A stretch of 64,000 bases of DNA from Basidiobolus meristosporus CBS 931.73 (GCA_002104905.1 MCFE01000232.1:57357-121356); one strand, 5' to 3'. Positions 33,931 through 46,900 are shown, numbered from the stretch's first letter. Notes: generated from the letters alone by a model not told the origin. Translations and numbers: made by a program.

Positions 33931-34924
33931 AATACGAATAACCCTATTGCGTTCTTGGCGATTACGATATTTATACATTCTTATGTTGACTATTTTGGTC
34001 CCCAAATTGCGGATCGCTGTATTGAGTCTATCAATTAGTGTAATTTAAGGAAACCAGCTGTGGACAGAATAGTGCCCCAACTCAACCCAGCATCCGTAGA
34101 CAACGATATAGCTCAAGGGTAATACGGGCAATACGGGCAATACGGCCTCAGAAAAGCATCCTCAGATGTATTATATTATACAAACATTATCAACAAATTT
34201 ACATCGATCGCTGTATCCTGTGATATGGCGCTCTATTGGCAAATGGGCAGTGTTGGGAGTCACTAAAGCTCACCAAACACCAATTATGAGTATTTCCTCA
34301 GATAGACATGTCTCAATTGGCTTGTGGGAGAGAGTCCTATGACGTATCCTCAGTGATTTACATCACCAGTCTAAAACCATTGATATTTACCACTTCAATC
34401 CCATGCGGCCAGTCTGAACCCTAACCCTTGAAGTGGCCTTCGATGATGAATGAAAAGGGATAGAGCGGTGGCGGTGCGGAATGAATCCATATTAGAAAAG
34501 GCTACTTTGCGTTCACAGGCTGAAGCATGTTCATAATATAAACTTGAGCAATTAGGCTCTCGATGTGACTGATTTAGAGCTAGGCGGGATACACTTTAAA
34601 TGAAATGCAACTAATCTTGCAATTTACAATCTTGAGAACTTCAATCTTGTTCCTCAAATTGCCGTTTCCAGTACCACCGTAAACAAGACTAGCGTGGCAC
34701 CCATCATGAAGAAGGCGGCATTCAGCATTACATAATCAGTAGAAACAGGGTTCCATATTCTGGATCTGGGTCATTCTCCAATCTTATGAAAAGGCACGCT
34801 ACTCCCGCAGAGATATTAATTGTAGTAGTTTGGCCACGTGAAAAAGCACACCGTTCTCATATTGAAGATGTATGTCAAGATTACTTAAATCGTCTCATGA
34901 AGCGAGCCCAACACTCAGTACAGG

Positions 34925-34945
34925 ATATATATATATATATATATT
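34925..34945. repeat. AT dinucleotide microsatellite
   Basis: About ten AT units in a row. Confidence 0.9.
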
Positions 34946-35275
34946 AGCATGCCAGGGTTTTTATGACTTTGAGGTGTCAGATTTCATTAAATACTGCATT
35001 AAGTGGCGTTGTCTCTCGGGTCACTTGATACTGATTTCATAGATGGTATCCTATAAAAAATCAACGTATTCACCAGATATGGATTGGAGTTCTGAGCAGC
35101 ACTCTATCAGGCATCCATTTAGCCTTTCGGCTACGTGTATATAACCAGACTCCTCATATGCATTCGTATCTAAAGGCAGCTCAACAAGACGATTGGAATT
35201 GAATATTGCTTCTTGGCTGGTCAATCAATATGAGTGAGAATCACCTTGGCACCATCATGTTCGTGAAGGTACATA

Positions 35276-35706
35276 CTATTGATCACTAGATGTATTCGGG
35301 CAGTAGAGACGGAAGTTGATCATCAACTCATTATTGCAAAATACCAATGCAGTTCGATTAATGAGTGCCTTGCCGTTATAACCATACCTTTCAGCATCAA
35401 CTACTTTACCTATTGAGAACGTTACAAATTGGATCCAGTGTAAGTAACCACTGCCTAAAAACGCCAAATTCAGTGTAGAGTGTTGTTAGAATGGTGGTTC
35501 ATCGTGCCGTAGATATCAAACATATGGAATTCGGTTGTTAATGAAGAGAAAGTTACTGAATCTTGAAAGTTCAAGAGAAAATAACGTGGAGTACAGCTTA
35601 CCTTTCTCAGAAACATGCCAACATCGGAAGGCTCATGACTGTATTTGAACAATATGTGTGAGTTAAAAGGGGCAGCCGAATTCATGACTGAGCGTGCAAT
35701 GACCAA
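35276..35706 (-). pseudogene. Coding-like block, possibly degraded gene
   Basis: Two minus-strand frames in series (78 codons ending at 35470 and 63 codons ending at 35276) have protein-like composition, with segments such as HILFKYSHEPSDVGMFLRK and SGYLHWIQFVTF. The first ends in TGA directly before the second begins in another frame, and I found no splice pair that joins them. Upstream minus-strand sequence around 35715-35790 also reads as protein-like but is interrupted. It could be a decayed gene or a gene with exons I cannot resolve. No family recognised. Confidence 0.25.
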
Positions 35707-36128
35707 TCAGTGAACCTTAGAGAGCACCTTGGGGGTCTCGGCTAGCATGTGCAGTAGGTCGTCTACACCACAAATGTCACTGATAAAGTTAATCTCATTA
35801 TCTCATCTTATCAAACTTACTAACTGGTTCATTCGTGTCTGTTATGGATATTGAATTTCCTCCAAAAATTGGCTGCCTATATCAGTATAAAGAGAGGGAC
35901 CAGGTTTAATCGTAGAATTGCTGTGGTGTGGGTCTCTTATCTGTCCCTTTCGGACTGTTCAAATATCATTTACCCATTTAGGATTATCGATATTTTTACC
36001 GGTGGCTTCTGACCCAATCATCTGGCATCGGAAAGTCATTAAAAACGTATCCCAGAATACCCCATCTTTTTCGTGCTGAATTTGTTTATTGCAATCTCAA
36101 TTACTTTACATATCCTTGACTGGTTACA

Positions 36129-37452
36129 ATGTCCAAAGCTGATGACCCCATGCGTGCCGTGAAGGACTGTGTTGCAGGTTCTGTTGGTGGCATTCTTCAA
36201 GTTTTTGCCGGCCAGGTACACAGAATACTAGGCCACAAACCAGACCTGACGACTAACTAGATTCTATGCATCTCTACAGCCTTTCGACACAATCAAAGTG
36301 GTATGTTGATGCTAAGGAAGATGTCCAGTACCTGATACCAGGAACTAATTGGCAACACTTACAGAGATTACAAACACAACCAACTCCTGCACCTGGAGCT
36401 GCTCCGTTGTATACTGGAACTATCGATTGTGTTAAAAAAACTTTAGCCAAGGAAGGCTTTTCCGGATTTTACAAAGTGTGCCCATTCAGTGACTACCTCC
36501 TTGCCGCATTCGTGCTAATCATAAGATATATCAGGGCACTACTACGCCTCTGGTTGGTGTCGGCGCCTGTGTATCCATTCAATTCTTGGTCCTCGAGGCT
36601 GCCAAGCGTGCATATACTAATGTCAACAAGAAAGCTGGCAAAGGCGCAGATTCCAACATTCTCTCTTTCTCACAATTGTATGTTGCCGGTGCTGCTTCTG
36701 GTGTTGCCAACTCGGTGGTTTCTGGTAGAGTGCATACATTTATTCTCGTTAATCTCGAGGTAACAAGGTAGACTAATCATTACTATAGGTCCTGTAGAAC
36801 ATATTCGTACACGCCTACAAGTCCAAACGTCTAGCCGGCCAGCACTGACTGGTGGTGCTGGCTCTCAAGCTCCTTCCAAAGTCTTTTATACTGGTCCAAT
36901 TGACTGTATTCAGAAGATTTACAAATCTTATGGCCTTCGTGGTATTTACAAGGGCCAAGTTGCTACCATGATCCGTGAATTCCAAGGTTATGGCGCTTAT
37001 TTTCTTGCGTACGAATATTTGGTTCAACGGGCAATGCAGAAAGAAAACAAAGCTCGTGATCAACTTGCTACGTGGAAAGTCTGTATTTTCGGTGCCGCTG
37101 CTGGATACGCTATGTGGTTGACAGTCTATCCAATTGTGAGTAGTAGAAACATGCGGCTCGTCATTCATTTACTTACCGAAATCTGTTTAGGACATTGTGA
37201 AATCCAAACTCCAGACAGATAGCTTTGACTCTGCATCTCAGAAGTACAAGTCTATGATCGATTGTGCTCGTAAAACTTTTGCCCATGAAGGAGCCGCCGG
37301 TTTCTTCCGCGGTATTGCTCCTTGTATTATCCGTGCTGCCCCCGCCAATGCAGCCACCTTTGTTGGGTAAGTTTTACCATTTTTATTTTCTACAGAATTA
37401 GCCTTAATATTGTAAACATAGGTTTGAGTTCGCCATGAGATTCTTGCAGTAG
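36129..37452 (+). CDS. Mitochondrial carrier, YMC1-like
   Basis: Inner-membrane solute carrier of the SLC25 family. Seven exons: 36129-36215, 36280-36300, 36365-36475, 36535-36724, 36789-37135, 37191-37366, 37422-37452; 320 residues. Three carrier repeats are visible, each with a signature: PFDTIK, PVEHIR and PIDIVK. The start [21 protein letters not shown], the pair [16 protein letters not shown], and [10 protein letters not shown] match the YMC1/YMC2 and SLC25A20/29 branch, which carry organic acids or amino acids; the acidic residue in PVEHIR is typical of YMC1 relatives. The carnitine carrier is a close alternative. Exon 2 is only 21 nt. Transported substrate cannot be read from sequence. 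Confidence 0.9.
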
Positions 37453-37772
37453 ATGATACCCATTGATGTCACTCCAGAGAATATCGATGCCTAAGCATAT
37501 TCAACAATCTAAGCATCATTTCCCTCAATCCCATGTAACACATTCATTTCATTGCATCCTAACTGATAATATCCACCATAATACATACAATCAAATTATG
37601 CTTTATTCATTGCTTCAGTTACGGTAATGACTACCGTTTTTCATTCTAGAAAACAAGAGTCCACATTTCCGAGATACGTTACGCTTTTACACCGAGCTGG
37701 TCCAGTTTCAGTACTACTGTTGGTCATACGTGATGATAAGCCTTCTCTTCTGAATAAACTATAATGCGTTTG

Positions 37773-38450
37773 TTAAATGGGCACTCCAGTATTTGTATTA
37801 GCCAGCATACCTAGCAAGATTATCAATTCAGCAGTTTTGGACTTGACTGGGTGATTACCCAGCTTTCTTCTTAATTCCGCCTTGTTCACTGTTTTGAATT
37901 TCATCATGGATTTTATCACATAGCGATATCCCTGCAATACTTTGCTAGTTCCAAGTGTGTTTTCTAGGTAGTCCTTCAATGACTGGACACAAGTATAGAT
38001 AGAGTCTTCGTACATGATATTTAAAGATTTCACGGTGTTGTCTGATATTCGTAATAGTCGAAGATGGTCTATAAATCTTCATATAAACTGGTTAGATACG
38101 CTCATGTATAATAAGGATTTTCGAATTACTCTTGGGTCTGTGGGTCCTTGTATAGAGTAGTCTCTGAGCTCGTCGGCAAAACGACAGATGAGGTATTGAT
38201 CTTCGATGAGCCTAGAGCATCATGCTTTCATCCTCATACATTCAGCAATAGTCCATTCCAAAATGTACACAGTATACTCACTAGCGATATATTGGACAGG
38301 TCTGAAGGAATGGATATTTGCTGACTTCTGTAGTTTACTGTTAGAGATATTCCTATCTGGATATGTGTAATGTTACCCACATGAGAGTACTAGATGATGT
38401 TTTTTTCTAGGTTCCGACGTCAATATGAATTGCACTTCTTGATCCAGAAT
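37773..38450 (-). CDS. Unknown protein, 3' part of a multi-exon gene
   Basis: Four consecutive minus-strand exons join in frame with canonical GT-AG sites: about 38450-38377 (5' boundary not resolved), 38327-38282, 38211-38130 and 38068-37773, ending in a stop at 37773. The product contains TSEPRKKHHLVLSCG, SIPSDLSNISLAHRRS and a helical C-terminal part (DSIYTCVQSLKDYLENTLG, GYRYVIKSMMKF, then AELRRKLGNH). The consistent phases over three introns argue for a real gene. I do not recognise the family. It lies directly downstream of the NEK kinase on the same strand, so it could be a continuation of that transcript, but the kinase frame stops at 38658 and I found no junction linking the two. Confidence 0.45.
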
Positions 38451-38657
38451 TTGTTACTCACCTGAGTTATCTGCGTGGGTTTGTCCACGTTGGTATGATT
38501 TATAGAACCCTCAACCCTTTTTTAATTAGTATATCTTGATGAACCAGTTCAGACAATATATGTCAAGTCTATACTTTGGAAGGGCTATCATAGTTACTTG
38601 GGGTGGATATTGTTTATGTTCCTGTAAAGCATGTTATTACACTTGGCCTTAAGGTCC

Positions 38658-39876
38658 CTAACAAGCACCAACCTGAATAAATGATTTCTGAGTAGAGAGA
38701 AACCAAGATGCATTATGGAGTCTATTGAGGTGACGCTGCACGAAAGTGGCACTCAGTACTTCACCAATATCTGGCCTCTTTACTGTTTCATAGCTCAACA
38801 TCCAAGATACCAGGTACCTAATATCAGAAGAATACTGCCTAATAACTTTAAGTATCTAGTAGAGTCTACAGATGACGGAGAAGCATTACCTGGGCAATGG
38901 GATGTAATTATTTTCTGATATTTTGCCTACCAAGGTCTTTATATCTTTGGCAATGAAGGGGTGTTGTAGTGAGCACAACTCATACTTTTTAATTACTGGT
39001 TAGTATCAGTGCCACTTGAATAGTATTGAGCATCTACTTTACCAAAACACAACCCAATGCCCAAATATCAGTTTTTTGGTCGTACGTACTCATGTTAAGG
39101 ATTCTCCAACGTTATGATATGGACACAAGTGAAGTGAAGGTTTGAACCAGTGAAGGATATGGCTTATTTTGGTATAGCTCTGGACTCATATAGTAAGGAG
39201 TTCCTGTTCAGGCAGGAGATATGAGTCTATTACCACAATTCCACCTGTGATTTTGCCATACCTATCATCGTTTGGGCTTTTTCTGTTCCCTGAAGAATGC
39301 GCGAGATGCCAAAGTCACCAACCTTAATTACTTTTCGTTTGTTTGTGGTGAATATGTTTTGCGTTTTAACATCTGTCTAGTTGTTAGTTTTCGTACAACA
39401 GAATCCAATATTTGCCACTAACCACGATGAATAATATTCATGTTATGAATATGACTCAAGGCAAGAGCAATTTGAGTAAACCAACTCATAATTTGATCTT
39501 CTTCAAAGTATTCCCTCCTCTTTTGGATTAAGCTGTGTAGGTCGCCTATTTCTGAGGATCAGCCCTGAGGGAAGCCTTTTCTTCAATAAAGTAGACGCTT
39601 ACCTCCATCAGCATACTCGGTCACAATGCATAAATACCCGTTCTCTATGAAAGATTCTTTATATCCAATTATGTTGGGATGGGAAACAGATGCCAAAATA
39701 TTGGATTCTTGAAAGATCTTCTCATGACCGTTACTAGTATCAACATTCTTCAATGGTACCTCTTTTATGACCACATACTCGCATTCTTTACCAGCTTGAA
39801 ACTTCCTGCATAGTTTTACTCGACAGGAGCTACCAATTCCTATCGTTTTTTGGTAGATATAAGAGTTGATTGACAT
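38658..39876 (-). CDS. NIMA-related (NEK) serine/threonine kinase with a U12 intron
   Basis: Cell-cycle or cilium-type protein kinase of the NEK family. Seven exons (minus): 39876-39603, 39545-39423, 39372-39262, 39203-39161, 39085-39043, 38984-38890, 38838-38658; 289 residues, essentially the kinase domain alone. Seen: glycine loop GIGSSCRVKL, lysine in VVIKEV, NEK-type YADGGDL, catalytic HRDVKTQN (Asp about 133), VGDFGISR (Asp about 152), GTPYYMSPELYQNKPYDQKTD, DIWALGC, and the subdomain XI arginine in KRPDIGEVL. Five introns are GT-AG. The one after NKP begins ATATCCTT and ends AC with a TCCTTAAC branch site: a U12-type AT-AC intron, and only its use keeps the frame and restores NKPYDQKTDIW. 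No C-terminal coiled coil follows, unlike most fungal NIMA kinases. Confidence 0.88.
39086..39160 (-). other. U12-type (minor spliceosome) AT-AC intron
   Basis: 75-nt phase-2 intron of the NEK gene. The 5' site is ATATCCTT (39160-39153), the exact U12 consensus. TCCTTAAC (39101-39094) matches the U12 branch consensus, with the branch A 9 nt before the 3' end at AC (39087-39086). No GT donor gives an in-frame product here. Confidence 0.85.
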
Positions 39877-40251
39877 GTTAAAGTTTTATTGGAATTTGGT
39901 TTTGTCTGTTTAGTCTAATATGAAGCAAAGTACTTTGAAGCACACTATTGTTTTAGCTTCGTCGGAGCCATCAGTGAAATCCAGCTGACGGCTATCTAAT
40001 TAAACAATTTACTCATGAACAATAAAACAGCATTGAATGCCCAGTATAAACATTTATATGACGATAATGATCCAAAACGAACGGCTGGTTTCAGTTCAGA
40101 TTCAACATAGACTATGTCCACTTTGACGTCACTGGCGGTTCTGTGGATCTGGACGATATATATTTTTAGCATGCTGTGAGACCAACAAGTCACTAGGATT
40201 TGGGATTACAAGCTTTCGCTTCGTATCCAACACTACGTTGACTTGTCCGAT
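39877..40251. promoter_or_regulatory. Divergent promoter region, NEK kinase / SMP3
   Basis: 375 bases between oppositely oriented start codons. Short minus-strand frames here (39996-40193) show no domain. Specific elements not resolved. Confidence 0.45.
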
Positions 40252-42745
40252 ATGATATGCAAACGTACTTATTATGCTCTCTTTATCATACTTCGGATCT
40301 TGTGCATATTCTTGCCTGGTTATTTGCATCCGGATGAGTTTTTCCAGACCCCCGAAGTTGTTGCCGGTATATTTGCTGGTCTTATTTTGCTGATTGAAAA
40401 GAATTTACTAAGGGCATTTGGTGTAGGTGATATCTTTCAATTGAAAGTATTCAAGGCTTGGGAATACAATGCTGATTGGCCTTGTCGCTCTATCGCCATT
40501 CCGTAAGTTACGTTCAACCATGTAATCGTAAGCAATTTGCATTTATTAACATCATCGTAAGGGCGCTCGTAAATGGAATACCTTTCACCATTCTCAAATC
40601 TCTACATTCATTGTTGAACCAAAATGGCTGGGATGGTATAATATTCCTGTATGGAGCATGAATTTACTCCAATTCTTATAGTATTGATTTAGCTCTCCCA
40701 ATCAACACCCTGACCCTATTAATCTTCGAAAGATTGCCATTCGTTCTCTTGACTTTCATCTTCGGTAAGCCTGAGAATGCTTCACAACTGGGAATGTATC
40801 TAACGTGAACTTGTAGATTTTATATTGTTCAGAATGGGCAGAGTCTACAGACAAGATCCTTATCCTGCTCTTTTAACACTGTCCTCATGCTATACGCTGT
40901 TGGTGTATTTCACCAGATCTTTCTCAAATGCGACGGAAGCGGTTTTATTAGCGTTATGCGGCTATATCCTACACGTTGGTGTTGTATCCCCACAGACCAA
41001 CAAAGAAGCTAGCAAACCGGGAAAATTTAAGGTTTTTTGTTATTAGGGAGTTGTTTCTCAGCGCCAACTAACATATCAACAAAACAGGTGCCTTCAGCAA
41101 AAATCTCCCTTGTTCTAGGGCTTCTATTTGCGTTGGGATCGTTCACGCGGATTACCTTTATCATATATGCGGCTCCAATTGGTTGTGCTTATCTATATGT
41201 TGTTGGCACTCAAACCCTTGTTGACCCTCACCAAGCCAGGTAGATCATAGACACGAGCTATTGAAGTGCTCATTAGAGTAACATATCCTCTTGATGTACA
41301 GCGTATCAAGGCTATTCGCTTTTGTGACAACCATTCTGCCACTTTTTGTTGGATTGGCTTTTTCTAGCTTGGTCATAATTCTTACCGACTCTGTATACTT
41401 TGGCACTATTCAGATAAGAAATCTTCACCAGCTGCTTGCCCTATTGATCAACCCATTCTCGCTGCTGGACGCCTTTAAAACGGTACATTTATCTCTACTC
41501 TTACTGTTGGATACTTTATTCATCTTTCAACTGTAGGGAAAATTGGTCATTACCCCGCTGAATAATATCCTATACAATACCAACAAGGAGAATCTTTCGT
41601 TGCATGGTCTTCATCCATGGTATTTGCATCTTCTAGTATACACACCACTGTTGCTTGGGCCGTTGGCGTATCTTCTTGAGAAAGGATGTCGTACAGCGAT
41701 CTACCGTCGGAAATTCTATTCCCATGTATTCCTCAAAACAGGTTGGTTGCCCTTGCATCTCGTTACTTGCTCTGGTCTATGATCAATCTATGGCACTTCT
41801 TGGTTGACTGCTCTATTAACTCCAATCTGCTTAGTTTTCTCATACTCTATTGTGTTCGGGATATTGGTGCTCTCAATGATGCCCCATCAGGAAGCCCGTT
41901 TCTTATTGCCTATATTTTTTCCGGTAATTTTTATTTTCAGCGATAAGTTTAAATCTGCTGGAAAAGGATTCTGGGTAAGTATAGTGAGTTGTCTTGCCAC
42001 ATCACCAAGACTGATTTAACTGTAATGACCAGACTATCTTCACAGTATTCAACCTCGTTGGATTTACCATATTTGGCATCTTTCATCAAGGCGGCATTAT
42101 CCCCGTTCTCAGCCATATACAGCATGAGATTAACGAGCCTGTATTTTGCTCGTTCTATGATGAGCATATACATTGTCGATACTCTTATTCACTCAAGGAC
42201 AAAGGTGATTAACTTGGATTCAGTTTATTTGTGGTCTTAAAAGTGATTCTAAGTCTCTTATAGAAATCGACTCTCAATTCAAACTGAGAACCAACCTCAT
42301 TTTCTATAAAACTTACATGCCACCGCAACATCTGTTAACCATGAGGTTAGGAGATGAGGGTACAAGTGCAGTGACCTTTGTAGACTTGGCAGGAGCGCCC
42401 CTAAACGTGTTACAAAAAACCGTTAACGCCTATCATGGAGTCTCCGCCTCGGCCATACAATCGGACGTTATGTCAAATGCAGCAATTTTCAAAATCACGC
42501 CCAATGGCGAATTTGAGAGGTACTTTGCTGAGATAACTATCAGATGACTTTGCTGTATTAACTTGTTGAACAGAACTTTGCTAGTTGCACCATCAGTGGT
42601 AGACTTGGGGCCTTTGAAGGCTCGCTTAAAGATTATTCACCAACAGTGGGGCCATCTGAACACAGACTATTTCGATCGGATAATACAAGACCCCATAGAT
42701 TCCCTTTATCTAAATGTTTATACACTACTAGATAGTACTGATTAG
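40252..42745 (+). CDS. SMP3: GPI mannosyltransferase 4 (SMP3/PIG-Z)
   Basis: ER multi-pass enzyme of glycosyltransferase family 22 adding the fourth mannose to the GPI-anchor precursor. Twelve exons: 40252-40366, 40427-40502, 40562-40635, 40693-40764, 40817-41031, 41088-41239, 41302-41482, 41537-41741, 41835-41974, 42033-42204, 42264-42519, 42574-42745; 609 residues in frame. Seen: luminal motif [12 protein letters not shown] near the N-terminus, [41 protein letters not shown] and the family motif [10 protein letters not shown], plus many hydrophobic helices. C-terminal 150 residues, with [10 protein letters not shown], also match family layout. The exon 3/4 junction (GWD|ALPI) is my least certain; a shorter intron there would add a few residues. 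Start at 40252 is the first ATG of the frame. Confidence 0.92.
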
Positions 42746-42880
42746 CATAGCTGGTTGATATTAGACAAATATCCGAGCACCATTTCCAAGGGTACCGTGA
42801 GCCTTTCAAAATAAAAGCCGAATTTAGGATTATTTGATCATTGGGTGTGTGCCCTTCTTGACGGTTTCATAGAAATATAA

Positions 42881-43219
42881 ATGCAGATAATAGTGGACGC
42901 CGCATGTAATCTGAATTCGTACTATACGCAGACACTGTGTGAGTTGTATACTCAAAGTGACTGCACCCTCTATCACCACGGTTACGCAAAGGTTGGTGTA
43001 GTTTGTCTAAACAATGGCAACTTGATTTTGACATGATTCTTGATTTTCAAATCATGGCAAGGTTTGCACGATGTCATCGAACTCACCAGGATTTTACCGA
43101 GCTACAATCTAGTCTCGAAGCCTATAGCCTGTTTTTCTTCTGGTGCAACAGCGCTACATTCATTTGTGCCAACAGTCCAAAACGCCGGCAGCAATCTGGA
43201 TAACAGGCATTTCTTGTAA
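42881..43219 (+). CDS. Possible small two-exon gene, unknown
   Basis: A frame opens at ATG 42881 and reads protein-like to TGA at 43034-43036, then the same frame continues protein-like to TAA at 43217-43219. A donor (T|gtgagt, about 42942) and an acceptor near 43061 would remove the TGA in phase and give about 72 residues containing TLCLHDVIELTRILPSYN and CFSSGATALHSFV. No family recognised. Lies 135 bases after SMP3. Could also be chance. Confidence 0.25.
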
Positions 43220-43916
43220 CATGCAGTGATAGTTATTGCTGTTGGATTAAAAACAATGGATTAATTCATGGGCAGGTCTAGATATTATCCATATCACCAG
43301 ATTCGACTTAGTTTCATGTGATAGTTATTACTCGTGGCTTCAGCTTTTCTCTGCTCCTGGGGCAGCTAATGTATGCGGCAGAAAAATAAAGGAAAAAGCG
43401 CAAAGAGTACTGTGATTTATGGGTCCAGAATGAATATAGAAATTGCTCCGACTCGATCATCCTGGTCGGTTTGAACCGTCTCCTACCTGAAGCTTACTAT
43501 TACAAGCGAGACTAAGTTGGTTTATCTTCGTTTTGGTATTCATATTTGAATTCCAGCATGGCCCCGAAATTGGTTGTTTAGTTACCTGTATTGTTAACGA
43601 TATTGCTTAAATTGTATTGTTAGTATATATTCGGTCCATTGGATTCCTTATTTTACTGACAATTAAACGTTCTGAATACTTATTGTCTATTTCAAATGAA
43701 TACTGATGTATGATAGGATCATGCTATTTATTAGTAGTCAGGGCTTTTCAGCAGTATCATCATCAACGCATTCCTTTCTTTCTCTCATCTTCAAGGCTTA
43801 GTTTGTTTATCTTGAATAAAGCGCTTTTCAGGTTCACAAAAGCGAGTCCTGTTCTCTTCACACGCATTATTCTCCTTTCCTCCTACATTTGCACAACCAC
43901 ATCATATTAATTCACC
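43220..43916. other. Intergenic, promoter of HECT ligase gene
   Basis: About 700 bases with no supported gene. The pyrimidine-rich stretch near 43770-43900 (many TTC/CTT) is the likely 5' leader of the ubiquitin ligase. Confidence 0.5.
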
Positions 43917-46900
43917 ATGGTTATCGAAAATTTCAAGAGAACAGATAATGATCACTCAAATTGTATCTTGGAACATTCACCAACTTCTACGGATGCTGTG
44001 ACTTCGCCTACCTCAGAATACAGCTCTACGGAGTATCTAAGAAAGCCCTCTACTTTACCCTGCTTGAACAAAACTAGAAATTCGTTGACGAGTCCTATTC
44101 TACCTTCCAACACAACTATCCCCAGAAGCAACACACTCTCTTTAGGCCATAGTACGCTCAAGAAGACTCAATCGCTCAAGTCACTAGCGGAGAAAGCCAA
44201 ATCCACATCTTTCAAGCAGGCCTTATCGGACCCTCAGCTAAATCAAAAGCTGAAAATGTCTGTGCCGAAACAGTGGGGACGAGATCAGTCCAAAGATTTC
44301 TATCGGAATCAGTATCAAAAACTTGTGAAGAGGTTGGTTTTTATTGTCGAAGTGGCTTTGTAGCTTCCTTGGCTAATCTTGGTACACTAGATATTATTAT
44401 CAACTAACCAATGGCTGTGAAAATCCCAACTGCACAAATCGTTTTTGTGCTTCCTGTCAAGGTAAATGACTAGAACTTTTATTTTCGAGGCCTTGCTAAA
44501 TATTCTATACAGCCTCTCCACGCATGTCTACCGAAACTGCCGCTATCTTTGCTGTCCAACTTGCCTCTCGCCCTCGACACTATTTCTGTCCAACTTGTCC
44601 TTCTGATCCTGACGTCTCTCTTCCTAATACCCTCTTCGAAACTTCGAATCCTAGCTCCATCAATATGGCCGACTCGCATTCTCATTCGAACTCAAGCTCC
44701 ACAAAAACTGAGACGAAACCTTTTCTTTTCTCCCTTTTTTCCTCTACACCATTCCTGTCAATGTTTTCATCCACCTCAAAAACGACCCAAGACCTACCAC
44801 CCTCAACAAGCTCTCCCGCAAGTGTACCCGCTACACAATCCACAAGCACAACTACCTCGAATCATTCAGAATCTGTGACTCTGTCCCGACGTTTGCGTAG
44901 ATACAACATCAACACATCTGATGACAGGAGTTTTAACAACGATTCAACATCTACATTGCTTTTGCGGAATAATTCGGGCTACGCTAAGAAGGAGGAGCCA
45001 GAAACCCAAAGTCACAATGGGTCACGTAGAGAGCACAATTACCTGGGTTTCCCGAAGCTCTTGGGGCACTCTTGTAAGTTATAGCATATAGTATTTCAAG
45101 TGAATAGCACGCTAATCAAATACCTTCCAGTTGATTTGATTTCTTTTCGTCATTCATCCTTGGAGGGGCATGGTTCCAATGCGAATGACAGTGGATCCAA
45201 TTGGCGTTCACTTTTGAATAGCGAAAGCGATGAAGTTGAGCCACAACTGAGTCTCAGTTATCTGACGCTGCCACTATTACAGCGCACCATCGCCACATAT
45301 CTATCAGATCAGGGTGATCCTGCTTCCCCCCAAAAAGAAAATGAGTACGATTGGTTTGAGAAAGGCAAGGAGAGAGAATCTACCGAGGCAGTGCCGAAAT
45401 CGCCCAAGTCACCGAAGCCTTTAATGACATATCGACATTATCGATCCCTTTCACGACGGACCGTAATAGCTGGTCCTAGCGACACAAAGTTCCTGATCAA
45501 TACTATCCGTACAGTATTCTCGTCTGTTGATGCGCTTAATGCTAGTTTTTTAGCGGATTCTTCGGAAAAAGAGCATATGTCGGGATTGGATCTGGATTCT
45601 ATTCGAAGTTCCTACAAGCTTATCCTCAGCCAGAAGCCCAAATCCATATTTATTGACAACCTGGCCGCTGCGACTGAAATTGTTCTTGCTGAGCTGGATA
45701 TCAACTCGAGACGACTATCAAGAGCTGAAGGGCTGAGGGTTTTATTGATTTTATTGGAAAATCCACTTATGTTGGATGGCTTCTACTCGGAATCATTACT
45801 GCGCAAATTAGCCGAAGTGTTGAGCCAAGTTAGTGGCTCTGCCCGAAGCGTGCTTTTGCAATGGCTCTCTACATACGATGCTCAAGGTTTTTTGAACATC
45901 GTAAACATGTTTCACGAGTTCCTGGATAAGCATTTTCATCCAAATCCGAGGCCAAATGATCCCATTGCATGCGTAGCCAAGGTTCTTGGGCTGCTCTATG
46001 ATGCTAACGAGGCGTGTAAAGCAGAGCATATCGTCTCACCCAGTGCATTCTACAACACGGTCCTGTCCACCTCCATGAATATCAAAGATGAATATCGTTT
46101 ATGGAAAAGGTCTATCGAGCGTGATGGGAAAGTTGCTTTAGGATCGTCCATCCGTAAAGTGCCGAAGTTCTCTTTTTTCAATTTCCCATTTTTATTTAAT
46201 CCTAGCGCCAAAGGGCTGATATTCCATGTTGATGCAGTTTGCCAAATGTCCACGAAGTACGAAGACGCATGTGTACACCACGCGCTAGTGTTGCACGCAC
46301 AGCGGTTTATGCAAGACTCCAGAAAGGCCACTCGCATAGAGGAAAGCCTACGACGGTTAACTTGCCCTTACTTCATCTTGGAGATTCGACGGGAATTTTT
46401 CGTGGAGGACGCATTGACCCAGATCGAAGCAAAGGCCAGGAATCTAAAAAAGCCACTCAAGATTCGCTTTGTCAACGGCGGCGAAGAAGGAATCGACCAA
46501 GGCGGTGTCCAGAAAGAGTTTTTCCAAATGTTGATTACCAAGTTGCTCGATCCAGCTTATGGAATGTTTGTCTATGACGAAGAAACCCGGTACTCCTGGA
46601 TCAACGGCGCCTCGAAGGAAGGGGAGAAATACTTTGAGTTAATTGGAATTATCCTCGGTTTAGCCCTGTATAACGGCATCGCAATTGGAGTAAATTTCCC
46701 GAAGCTGATGTACAAAAAGCTCTTAGGGAAGCCGATCACCTTGGATGACTTCAAAGAAGGATTCCCCGCACTCGGCCGTGGTTTGGAGCAAATGTTGCAA
46801 TGGAAGGACGGTGATGTGTACGATGTATTTATGCGCGAGTTTGATATCTCATACAAAGAAGCAGGAGCCATCAATACCTATTCATTACTGTCAAATGGTA

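Larger units (their letters stand above)
33931..36128. other. Gene-poor stretch, no complete gene recognised
   Basis: 2.2 kb. Holds a 10-bp triplet repeat (aatacgggca-type, about 34119-34146), a short AT microsatellite (34925-34945) and a coding-like block on the minus strand (35276-35706, listed separately). The last 100 bases are the leader of the mitochondrial carrier gene. Confidence 0.45.

Noticed and set aside
39089-39160. Reading the NEK AT-AC intron as ending at AG (39090-39089)
   Set aside because: Only about 5 nt from the branch A, too close, and it would insert an extra threonine in the conserved NKPYDQKTDIW segment; the AC end fits both spacing and family sequence.
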